This document shows, piece after piece, positions 1 to 6,232 of a stretch of 6,232 nucleotides of DNA. How positions within the stretch are numbered: position 1 is the first letter of the stretch; every line of letters begins with the position of its first letter. Location: the NCBI GenBank assembly GCA_030610965.1, contig JAUWQU010000249.1, positions 1 through 6,232 on the forward strand. Direction: 5' to 3'. The notes beneath the pieces were generated by a model, which was not told the origin of the DNA, searched no databases, and worked only from the letters and a program-made list of their open reading frames with translations. Source of the DNA: Phycisphaerae bacterium. Lineage in GTDB: Bacteria; Planctomycetota; Phycisphaerae; SM23-33. A program made the position numbers and the translations under genes.

Positions 1-487
1 CGTCGATGATCTGCAGGCCCGCGGCGCGGTCGGCCACGTAGGCCGTCGTGCCCAAGACGGTCACGCCATAGGCAAAGCCGGCGGTGTCGTAGTTGCCCAG
101 CAGCACCGGTGCGGCCGGATCGGACACGTCGATAATCTGCAGGCCCAGGAAGAAATCCGCCACGTACGCCGTCGTGCCGGAGACGGCCACGCTGTAGGAA
201 ACGCCCGGCGTGTCATATCCGCCCAGTCGCACGGGCGCGGCGGGGTTGGTAACGTCGAGAATCTGCAAGCCGCTGGTGTAGTCCGCCACGTACGCGAGAT
301 TGCCCGAGACATCCACGCCGAGGGCGTTGCCCGCGGTGTTGTAACCGCCGAGCCGAACCGGCGCGGCGGGGTTGGAGATGTCGAGAATCTGCAGGCCGCT
401 CTGGTAGTCAGCCACGTACGCGAGATTGCCCGCCAGCGTCACGCCGCGGGCCTGGCCGGCCGTGTCGTAACCGCCCAGCAGCACGGG
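1..487 (-). repeat. LVIVD repeat array D: three complete units and most of a fourth, truncated by window edge
   Basis: Residues 1916-2077. Closing strands: GLQILD (Asp codon 380), GLQILD (254), GLQIID (128) and GLQIID (2, last complete codon of the window), each 126 bp apart. Unlike arrays A-C, the first unit here opens with a canonical strand (TPVLLGGYDTAGQARGVTL), and all units match the consensus closely. The SDP positions read ISNP, VTNP and VSDP. The units are also alike at DNA level, so this array looks the most recently homogenised. Three further units are predicted beyond the edge. Confidence 0.9.
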
Positions 488-3400
488 CGTCGGACGCATG
501 ACAAGCACGTCATCGGCCGTAAGGGTGGCGGGGTTGACGGGCTCGTTGAATGTGATGTCGACGCGGTCGATGGCCCCGACAAGCCCGTCCGGCGAATGAC
601 TGACCACGCGCGGCCCGTAGTTCGGCCAAATGGTCGTACCCGACGGTCCGACGTTGCCGGCACGGTCCACTGCTCGCACGTCGCCCACGACGTCCGAGCC
701 GGCGGGAAGGCCGGTATCCGTCTGTGTATCCAGGTTGTCCGTCCAGCCTCCGGAGTTGATTCTGTGCTGGTATTTCCAGATTCCGTTTGCATCGGTGGTG
801 GCATCCCACGAAAACGTCGTGCCCTTGATCTTGAGCCCGGTCGGCGTTTCTGGCGCTGTCAGATCCACCATCACGCCAAGGGCCGCCGCATCACCGATGT
901 TGCCCAGCCCATCCACCGCCCGCACCTCAAATACGTGCGGGCCCTCGCCGGCATTCACCGTAACCGACAGCCCAGCCGTAAGCGTCCAGGCTCCGCTGTC
1001 CAGCCGATACTCGTAACCCGAAATCCCATCCGAATCCGTCGCCGCCGACCAGGCAAACGCAAGGTTCGGCCCGGCCGTGAGCCCATCCGATGCCGACACT
1101 CCGGTGTCATTGGTCAAGGCCAGGTTCTCCGGCATTGACGGCAGCGCGACATCGACGGTGAAATCAAAAGCATGGACATCGTCCAGTGTTTCGCCAGATA
1201 CGCCGTCGCCATCCTGGTCCATTGCAGTTCCGGCCAGGTCGGTAATTCTGGGATGGACGCGGACGATCCACTGACCGTCGACCGCGGCGTTGGCAAGGTC
1301 GATGCGGTAGGCTGAATCTCCCATCTTCGCAACCCCGGACACCTGCCCCGACACGGCAAGCACCTCAAGTCCGCCGTAGTTGTCGGCCACGCATGCCAAC
1401 TCGCCCGCCAATGCCACACTCAGGGCCTCGCCCCCGGTGTTGTAGCCGCCCAGATGGACAGGCAAGGCGGGGTCCGACACGTCAATGACCGCAAGCCCAT
1501 CACCGTCAATCGTCACGTAGGCCAGGCTACCCGACACGGCCACGCCGGTGGCGTTGCCAGAGGTGCTGATCGAACCCACGAAAGCCGCGGCGGCGGGGTC
1601 GGACACGTCGATGATTTCGAGGCCGCCGTCGGTGGCCGCAACGTAGGCCAGGTTGCCGCGCAAAGTCACTTGCTCGGCTGACCCCGACGTGTTGTAGACA
1701 CCAAGGCCAACTGGCAAGGCATGGTCCGACACGTCGATTATGGCAAGGCCGCCCGCTCCGTCGCACACGTAGGCGATGTTTCCAGAAACCGCGACGTTTA
1801 GGGAATTGTATGGTGTGTTGTAGTTGCCCAGCAGTGCGGGCGCGGCCGGGTCCGATACGTCGATGATCTGCAAGCCCGCAAAATCGTCCGCCACGTACGC
1901 CACCGCGCCCGCGACCGCCACACCTCTGGCGGTGCCGGGGGTATCATAGCTGCCGACAAGGATCGGCGTTGATGGGTCTGAGACGTCCATAACCTGCAAC
2001 CCGGCGTCGAAGGCGGCCACGTAGGCCAGATTGCCCGAGACGGTCACGCCGTAGCCCTTACCTGCGGTGACACAAACACCCAGTCGCACCGGCGCCGCCG
2101 GATCGGATATGTCGAAGACCTCCAGCCCGCCCGTATGGACCGCCACGTACGCCAGACTGCCCGAGATCGCCACGTCGCGCACCGGGCCTCCGTCAGCGAT
2201 GCCGCCCAGGCGTATGGGCGAGCGCAACACCACTTCGACCTCCCCGGGCGTCAGCGTCGCCGGGTTGATGGGCTCGTTGAATGTCAGCATCAGTGAATCC
2301 ACCGGGCCCGTCAGGCCGGACGGGGTGTGGCTTACCACGCGAGGGCCGAAGTCGGCCGTCATCGTGGCCGATGCCTCTGCCCCGACGTTGCCGGCCCGGT
2401 CCACGGCACGGACATCCACCGTAGCGGTCGTGCCATCGGCCAGGCCCGTGTTCGCGGAAGTGCCGACTTCGTCCACCCACTGCCCGCCGCTGACACGGTA
2501 CTGATATCTCCAAATGCCGCTGGCGTCATGGGCATCGTTCCAGGACAGCACCGATCCGTCGAGTTCAAGGCCAGTTGGAGCCACGGGGGCCGTCGTGTCC
2601 ACCTCAACGTCTATAGATGCCGCGGCTCCGGTTCTGCCCAGGTTGTCAACCGCGCGGACCTCGAACGTGTGCGGGCCGTCGCTCGCGGATATCTCCGCGC
2701 CCAGGTCCGTAGTCGCTATCCAGTCCCCGCTGTCGAGGTGGTACTCGCAGTTCGCTATGCCGCCGGCGTCCTCCGTCACGGACCACGAGAACTGTAGAGT
2801 GGAATCCGACGTGAGGTGGTCAGAGTCGGATACGCCCGTGTCGTCGGCGAACACGAGGTCGTTCGGCGCCGCCGGGGCCTGGATATCGAACGTGAAGCTG
2901 AAACTGTAGACGTCGTCCGAGCTCTCTCCGCTGACGCCGTCGGCGTCCTGATCCATTCTGTTGCCCGCCAGATCGGCAACGCCGGGGCCGATGGTGACTC
3001 CATGCGGCCCATCGGCCACCGACGCGGGAAGCTGGATGCGGAAGGTTGTGGCATCAACCTGTGTGACCTGCTCGGCGCGCTGGCCGACTTGGATGATCTG
3101 CATGGAGTTGCCGTCCCCCACGTAGGCCTGCGTGCCGACTACCTGAACGGATTTGGCGCCGCCGGGAGTGTCATAATAGCCCACTTCGACAGGTGCGGTC
3201 GGGTCAGATACGTCGATGACTCGCAGGCCGGACAATCTGTCCGACACGTATGCCAACGAGCCAATGACTTGAACGTCCGTGGAAGTGTCCGGCGTGTCGT
3301 AGTAACCCACCTCGACAGGTGCGGCCGGGTTCGAAACGTCAACGATCCGCAGTCCGCCCGTACCATTGACCGTGTATGCCGTGGTTCCTACGACATGGAC

Positions 3401-6232
3401 TCCCTGGGCACTGCCGGCTGAGCTACCCAACTTGACAGGCGCAGCCGGGTTGGAAACGTCTATGACAAGCAGCCCGGAATAATCCGCCAGATACGCCCTA
3501 GTGCCCACGACGTCTACCGCGTAGGCAGCTAGCGTGCTTACGCTGCCCACGAGCGCCGGGGCGATCGGGTCGGACACGTCGAAGACCCCCAGACCGTCAG
3601 AACCCGCCAAGTACGCAAGATCTTCCACGATTTTCAGACCGTAGCCAAAGCCCTGCGTGTCGCAGGAGCCCATTAGGACCGGAGCGGCAGGTGCAGAAAC
3701 GTCGACAATCTGCAGGCTGTGGCCATCCATCAGATACACCCGAGTGCCGACAACCGCCAGGCCATAGGCACTGGTGGTACCCGTGTAGCTGCCCACCTGG
3801 ACCGGTGAGGCCGGGTCCGAAATGTCGACAATACGAAGGCCGTCGTACTCTCCCACCACGTATGCCATCGTTCCGACCACCTGCACGTCGAGGAAACGCA
3901 GCCACGAGTTCGACGAGCCCCAAGACCCCACCCAGACCGGCTCGGTCAGGGATATCGTTACGTCGTCGGCCGTGAACGTCCCCGCGTCAATGGGTTCGTT
4001 GAAGGTCAGATCAACGTAGTTGACGCCGGCCAGCCCGTCGGGTCCGTGACTCACGATCCTCGGGCCGTAGTCCACTGTAAACGCGGCGCCGGTCGTATCG
4101 CTGACGTTGCCCGCCCTGTCGATCGCGCGCATGACGAAATCGTGAGTGGCCCCGTCGGCAAGACCTGTCGGAGCCCGGTCGCCCGACGCATAAGCCCAGG
4201 CGCCGCCATCAACGGAATACTGATGTTTGTATAACCCGTTCGCGTCCGTTCCGGGTGTCCAACTCAGCACGGCCCCCTCCATGCCAAGGCCCGTAGGGGC
4301 CTGAGGGGCCGTGGTATCGACCATCACTTCGCGAGAGGCGATCGTCCCAATGTTGCCCGCCGGGTCCACGGCCCGGACTTCGAACGTGTGGGAGCCCTCG
4401 CCGGCCGTCACCGCGGCGTTTGGTTGCGTAGTGCTGCTCCACTGCCCGCCGTCCAACCTGTACTCGTACCGCGCGATGCCGTTGGCATCCGTCGATGCCG
4501 ACCACGTGAACACCAGCGTCGTATCCGAAGTCAGGTTGTCCGTGGCAGATGTGCCCGTGTTGTCCGCGAAGGCCAGGTCGCGGGGCATCGTCGGCTGAGT
4601 CAGGTCCACGGAAAAACTGAAAGAGGCCCGGTCTTCCAGCGACTCGCCGGTCACGCCGTCGGCGTCCTGGTCCATCGGGTTGCCCGCGAGGTCTGTAACG
4701 CCGGGGCCTATCCGAACGTGGTAGGCCCCTTCCCCCAGTGGACTGGCGAATGTGGCGAACCAGTTCGTTGCGTCCGCCTGCGTCAAGTCGGTCGCATCAG
4801 TGTAAGTGTCGATGACTTCCAACCCGTGACTGCCGTTCGCCACGAACGCCAGCCTGCCGGCCACGACCACATCTTCCACGGAACCACTGCCGCTGTCATA
4901 GCTTGTAAGATAAACCGGATTGGACGGGACCGATACGTCAAAAAGTACCAGGCCGCCAAAGCCGTCCCCCACGTAGGCAAGGTCGCCTGCCACTGCCACG
5001 CTGAGGGTAAAGCCGCCCGGGTCATATCCGCCTACGCGAACCGGCGAGGCGGGGTCTGATACGTCGATTATCACGAACCCGTGGGCACCATCCGCCACGT
5101 AAGCCAGTGTGCCGGAAATGGCCACCTGGCGTGCCGAACCGCCAGTGTCATATCCGCCAAGGCGGACTGGGGCAGCCGGATCGGAGACGTCGAAGATCTG
5201 CAGTCCGCCCTCATCGGCGGCCACGTATGCCGTAGTGCCGACAACGGTCACGCTACGTGCATAACCATCGGTGTCGTAGCCGCCGACGTAAACAGGTGTG
5301 GTCGGGTCGGAGACGTCGATGATCTGCAGCCCGCCGGCGTAATCGGCCAAATACGCCAGATTGCCCGAAACCGTTACGCCGACGGCCGTGCCGCTGGTAT
5401 CGAGAATGCCCAGAAGAACGGGGGTGGTCGGATTCGATAAGTCTATGACTTGAAGCCCGGCAGAACCGTCTGCCAAGTATGCCAATGTGCCGACCGCGTC
5501 CACGTCGTAGGACGTGCCCAGACCGCTGAACCAGCCTAAACGCACTGGCGCCAACGGGTTGGAGATGTCTACAATATTGAATCCGTAGTCATATTGCGCT
5601 ACGCAGGCCAGATTGCCCGCAAGAGCCACACTCCGACTATTGAAATTCGATACGCTGTAAGCCACGCGAGACAGTGAGGGCGGTATCACCCGGATGTCCT
5701 CGTTCGTGAAGGTCGCCGGGTCGATCGGCTCGTTGAACGTGATGTCGATGTGGTCGGTCGGTGCGGGGATTACGCCCTCGGGCGAGTGGCTGATAACGCG
5801 CGGGCCGAGGTCGAAGGTGAACGTCGCCGCCGTCGCCGGGCCGGCGTTGCCGGCTGCGTCCACGGCGCGAACGTTGACAACGGCTGTCTGGCCGTCGAAC
5901 AAGGCGTTGTCCACGTGGGTTGTCGGACTGTCGATCCATGCGCCGCCGTCGAGGCGATACTGGTACTTCCATATGCCGTTGGCGTCGGCGACCGCATCCC
6001 ACGACAAGTCGCCCAGATCCATCACCATTCCCGTCGGGGCCGGTGGTGCGGTCAGGTCTATCGTCACCGCAAGGGCAGTTGTGGCCCCGGCGTTGCCGAC
6101 TCCATCCACCGCTCGGACCTCGAGAGTGTGCGGGCCGTCAGTGACTGGCACGATGGCGCCAAGGTTCGTCGTGGCTGTCCATGAACCGGCGCCGATGCGG
6201 TACTCGTAGCCGGCGATGCCGCTGGTGTCCGT
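1..6232 (-). CDS. Giant LVIVD-propeller / Ig-like repeat surface protein, internal fragment (both ends outside window)
   Basis: One frame stays open across the whole window (codons at forward 2-4 through 6230-6232, 2077 codons). Anchor residues such as the Asp of each GLQIIDVSDP, the Asn of each FNEP and the Met of each MDQD all fall in this register, so it is intact. Order in the fragment: Ig1 (residues 1-58, partial), Ig2 (59-142), split Ig-like domain (143-184 and 476-542) enclosing propeller A (185-475), then two complete modules (543-1115 and 1116-1693) and a partial fourth (1694-2077). I noted only about six cysteines, and no catalytic motif, transmembrane segment or signal peptide. Many codons end in C or G. 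LVIVD repeats are a family predicted to form beta-propellers, found mainly in prokaryotic surface or secreted proteins. Extracellular adhesion or recognition is therefore the best inference, but no ligand can be named. Start, export signal and anchor lie beyond 6232 or below 1. Confidence 0.96.
235..479 (-). repeat. Direct DNA repeat of adjacent LVIVD units (126-bp offset)
   Basis: The stretches 235-353 and 361-479 align without gaps at about 80% identity by eye. They include an exact 22-base match (285-306 and 411-432) over the strand coding NLAYVADY, and another exact 14-base match around the LQIL strand. Differences cluster in the VSG loop codons and in the variable loop before GL. It is the strongest unit-to-unit DNA similarity I noticed, suggesting a relatively recent in-frame blade duplication or gene conversion. 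Confidence 0.75.
488..616 (-). other. Module D N-terminal part of split Big_5-style Ig-like domain
   Basis: Residues 1873-1915 read GPRVVSHSPDGLVG, ITFNEPVNPATLTADDVLVM. The matching C-terminal part (DLAGN, MDQD) should lie beyond the low-coordinate edge if module D is complete. By analogy with module C, it would begin roughly 380 bp below position 1. Confidence 0.78.
617..1153 (-). other. Module D Ig1 and Ig2: tandem Ig/FN3-like domains
   Basis: Ig1 (1153-866, residues 1694-1789) reads DVALPSMPENLALTNDTG, LAFAWSAATDSDGISGYEYR, SGAW, GPHVFEVRAVDGLGNIG. Ig2 (865-617, residues 1790-1872) starts DLTAPETPTGLKIKG, then FSWDATTDANGIWKYQHRI, SGGW, TGLPAGSDVVGDVRAVDRAG, then the strand before YGPRVVSH. 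Ig2 is one residue shorter than in the other modules and has an unusually hydrophilic closing loop. Role as spacer inferred as for the other pairs. Confidence 0.84.
1154..2347 (-). other. Module C split Big_5-style Ig-like domain enclosing propeller C
   Basis: The N-terminal part (2347-2219, residues 1296-1338) reads GPRVVSHTPSGLTGPVD, LTFNEPINPATLTPGEVEVV. The C-terminal part (1354-1154, residues 1627-1693) reads GDSAYRIDLA, DGQWIVRVHPRITDLAGTAM, DQDGDGVSGETLDD, then FDFTV before DVALP. DLAGN is changed to DLAGT in this copy, while the D.D.DG stretch is kept. This is the clearest reading of the split: the canonical first and second parts lie on either side of an intact seven-unit array. Confidence 0.8.
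1355..2218 (-). repeat. LVIVD repeat array C: seven units with perfectly regular 126-bp period
   Basis: Residues 1339-1626. Closing strands: GLEVFD (Asp codon 2111), GLQVMD (1985), GLQIID (1859), GLAIID (1733), GLEIID (1607), GLAVID (1481) and GLEVLA (1355, Ala replacing Asp). All six spacings are 126 bp. The first unit opens with SPIRLGGIADGGPVRDVAI, and the last ends in AVSGQVSGVAK instead of DVSDPAAPV, where the chain re-enters the Ig-like domain. Unit four has DVSDHALPV, and units two, four and seven carry isolated cysteines (GVCV, YVCD, LACV). This is the cleanest array for defining the 42-residue unit. Confidence 0.92.
2348..2887 (-). other. Module C Ig1 and Ig2: tandem Ig/FN3-like domains
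   Basis: Ig1 (2887-2600, residues 1116-1211) reads DIQAPAAPNDLVFADDTG, LQFSWSVTEDAGGIANCEYH, then DGPHTFEVRAVDNLG. Ig2 (2599-2348, residues 1212-1295) starts DTTAPVAPTGLELDG, then LSWNDAHDASGIWRYQYRV, GGQW, TGLADGTTATVDVRAVDRAG, ending before FGPRVVSH. The central YEYRL of Ig1 is altered here to CEYHL, which adds one of the few cysteines of the fragment. No partner cysteine is visible nearby. Otherwise the pair matches modules A and B in length and motif order. Confidence 0.84.
2888..4066 (-). other. Module B split Big_5-style Ig-like domain enclosing propeller B
   Basis: The N-terminal part (4066-3941, residues 723-764) reads GPRIVSHGPDGLAG, then LTFNEPIDAGTFTADDVTI. The C-terminal part (3088-2888, residues 1049-1115) reads QVDATTFRIQL, DGPHGVTIGPGVADLAGN, MDQDADGVSGESSDD, then FSFTF before DIQAP. 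The C-terminal part is 67 residues, the same as in modules A and C. The predicted strand VTISLTEPVWVGSW runs straight into the first propeller strand, so the exact insertion point is uncertain by a few residues. Confidence 0.8.
3089..3940 (-). repeat. LVIVD repeat array B: seven units, slightly shortened blades
   Basis: Residues 765-1048. Closing strands: GLRIVD (Asp codon 3824), SLQIVD (3701), GLGVFD (3578), GLLVID (3458), GLRIVD (3338), GLRVID (3212) and SMQIIQ (3089, where Gln replaces Asp). Spacings are 123, 123, 120, 120, 126 and 123 bp, so several units are one or two residues shorter than the 42-residue norm of arrays A, C and D. The loss falls around the second strand and its turn (for example SSAGSAQGVHVVG). 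Neighbouring units five and six share AYV/AYT and the strand EVGYYDTP, suggesting a local recent blade copy. As in the other arrays, the SDP of the last unit is gone (VGQRAEQVTQ). This array is the most diverged of the four. Confidence 0.89.
4067..4606 (-). other. Module B Ig1 and Ig2: tandem Ig/FN3-like domains
   Basis: Ig1 (4606-4319, residues 543-638) starts DLTQPTMPRDLAF, continues with DNTGTSATDNLTSDTTL and FTWSASTDANGIARYEYRL, and closes with SHTFEVRAVDPAGN. The VDTTAPQAPTGL linker (Asp codon 4316-4318) leads to Ig2 (4318-4067, residues 639-722): LSWTPGTDANGLYKHQY, VDGGAW, TGLADGATHDFVMRAIDRAG, then the strand before YGPRIVSH. Ig1 is exactly 96 residues in all three complete copies, and Ig2 is 84, 84, 84 and 83 residues. 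The two domains align with each other at (S/T)W...TDANG...Y.Y and R A(V/I)D.AGN, so they look like an older internal duplication. Probable spacer function. Confidence 0.84.
4607..5806 (-). other. Module A split Big_5-style Ig-like domain enclosing propeller A
   Basis: The N-terminal part (5806-5681, residues 143-184) reads GPRVISHSPEG, then ITFNEPIDPATFTNEDIRVI. The C-terminal part (4807-4607, residues 476-542) reads ADATNWFATF, then YHVRIGPGVTDLAGN and MDQDADGVTGE, closing with FSFSV before the next VDLTQP linker. In ordinary bacterial Ig-like domains of this style (P...V.LTF.EP.D..T...V followed by Y.V....V.DLAGN) these two stretches are joined by a short loop. Here 291 residues of LVIVD repeats sit between them. 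The two parts total 109 residues, about one normal domain. The DQDADG stretch resembles a D.D.DG calcium loop. Confidence 0.8.
4808..5680 (-). repeat. LVIVD repeat array A: seven units, predicted seven-bladed beta-propeller
   Basis: Residues 185-475. The closing Asp of each unit's G(L/F)..(I/V)(I/F)D strand is at codons 5567 (GFNIVD), 5441 (GLQVID), 5315 (GLQIID), 5189 (GLQIFD), 5063 (GFVIID), 4937 (GLVLFD) and 4808 (GLEVID). Spacing is 126 bp five times, then 129. Each unit has four predicted strands: P..PV.LG.YDT, A..V.V.G, LAYVAD, GLQIIDVSDP. The first unit has a degenerate opening strand (SLSRVAYSVSNFN). After the last unit SDP is replaced by TYTD as the chain returns to the Ig-like domain. 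The stretch between YVAD and GL is variable (QYDY, GSAG, YAGG, DEGG, GAHG, GFGG, GSHG), which would suit loops at a binding surface. Seven units fit a closed ring; the ring itself is inferred. Confidence 0.9.
5807..6232 (-). other. Module A Ig1 (partial) and Ig2: tandem Ig/FN3-like domains
   Basis: Residues 1-58 are the C-terminal two thirds of Ig1: GIAGYEYRIGAGSW, then DGPHTFEVRAVDGVGN, ending at the linker IDLTAPPAPTG (Asp codon 6056-6058). Residues 59-142 are Ig2: LSWDAVADANGIWKYQY, GGAW, then VNVRAVDAAGN, ending just before GPR. The pattern of an aromatic-rich central strand (YEYR, YQYR), a GG.W turn and a closing VRAVD.AGN strand is typical of bacterial Ig-like/FN3-like spacer domains, often joined by VDTTAP linkers. 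They probably act as rigid spacers carrying the propellers. I assign the fold class, not a specific family. Confidence 0.82.

Larger units (their letters stand above)
1..6232 (-). repeat. Tandem protein super-repeat, about 578 residues (about 1734 bp) per module
   Basis: Equivalent landmarks recur at nearly constant spacing. The Asn codon of FNEP is at 5732, 3998, 2264 and 533 (intervals 1734, 1734, 1731). The Gly codon of GPR is at 5804, 4064, 2345 and 614 (1740, 1719, 1731). The Asp codon of the VD(T/L)TAP linker is at 6056, 4316, 2597 and 863 (1740, 1719, 1734). Modules, in gene order: A 6232-4607 (N-terminally cut), B 4606-2888, C 2887-1154, D 1153-1 (C-terminally cut). DNA identity between modules is moderate, with only short exact runs (for example 17 bases at 4653-4669 and 2934-2950), while the protein motifs are tightly kept. 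This points to old duplications held under protein-level selection. No single unit boundary is proven; I cut at the VD.TAP-type linker after each split domain. Confidence 0.92.

Noticed and set aside
497..499. In-frame ATG codons (for example 497-499, 3101-3103) as possible gene starts
   Set aside because: Each lies within a domain, with the same domain pattern continuing upstream and no convincing ribosome-binding site, so they are internal methionines.
1114..1419. Minus-strand ORFs in other frames (for example 1114-1419, 3597-3923, 5637-6002)
   Set aside because: They are on the same strand as the real gene but in shifted frames, are Arg/Pro/Trp rich with no domain match, and the true frame continues through them without interruption.
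1355..2218. Regular 126-bp period considered as a CRISPR array or non-coding satellite
   Set aside because: Units are contiguous without spacers, diverge mainly at third codon positions and loops, and translate to a clear LVIVD protein repeat.
2816..3421. Plus-strand ORF of 201 codons (likewise 596-1138, 4388-5059, 5081-5440, 5750-6184)
   Set aside because: They are exact-register antisense shadows of the LVIVD and Ig repeats, have no recognisable domains, begin mid-repeat and overlap the well-supported minus-strand gene completely.
4640..4690. DQDADG stretch considered as a dockerin or EF-hand pair
   Set aside because: Only one D.D.DG loop occurs per module and the flanking helices expected of a dockerin or EF-hand are absent; it sits between beta strands of an Ig-like domain.
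5694..6209. Plus-strand ORF of 171 codons, and the 630-1016 ORF of 128 codons
   Set aside because: Out-of-register antisense reading of the same Ig-like region in two modules. They resemble each other only because the sense gene is repetitive.
1..6232. Possible frameshift or pseudogene in a long repetitive gene
   Set aside because: All landmark codons from 2 to 6232 share one register, and I found no stop in the stretches I read codon by codon, including the less conserved 4739-4825, 5567-5704 and 3000-3120 regions.

Overview
The window lies wholly inside one very large protein-coding gene on the minus strand. The reading frame whose codons occupy forward positions 2-4, 5-7 and so on up to 6230-6232 is, as far as I can read it, free of stop codons over all 2077 codons. 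It has neither a start nor a stop in the window. I checked the register at about 45 conserved anchor residues spread along the window, and all fall in the same frame, so I see no frameshift. There are no intergenic spaces, RNA genes, promoters, terminators or mobile elements.

The product is a modular, almost cysteine-free, Asp/Gly/Ala/Val-rich beta-sheet protein of the secreted or surface-anchored type. It is built from a tandem super-repeat of about 578 residues (1719-1740 bp), of which two copies are complete and two are cut by the window edges. In gene direction (from 6232 down to 1), each module reads: a 96-residue Ig/FN3-like domain (Ig1), a related 83-84-residue Ig/FN3-like domain (Ig2), the N-terminal part of a third Ig-like domain of the bacterial Big_5 style (GPRVVSH...FNEPI.PAT.T.DDV), then an array of LVIVD repeats (about 42 residues each), and finally the missing C-terminal part of that third Ig-like domain (..DLAGN.MDQDADGV.GE..). 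Each of the three complete LVIVD arrays holds exactly seven four-stranded units, the number expected for a closed seven-bladed beta-propeller. The fourth array runs off the window after three full units.

The main structural point is that each predicted propeller appears to be inserted inside an Ig-like domain, whose two parts (about 42 and 67 residues) add up to one ordinary domain. The lengths of Ig1, Ig2 and the C-terminal part are almost invariant between modules. Length variation is confined to the propellers and the short segment before them.

The organism is probably a GC-rich, environmental, Planctomycetota-like bacterium. This is inferred from the high GC content and from the GPRVVSH..G / FNEPIDPATFT / DLAGNPMDQDADG wording of the Ig-like domain, which I associate with giant planctomycete surface proteins. 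It is not proven by anything else in the window. The likely role is adhesion, surface display or ligand recognition through a string of propellers on Ig-like spacers. No enzymatic motif is visible, and the signal peptide, anchor or sorting domain would lie outside the window.
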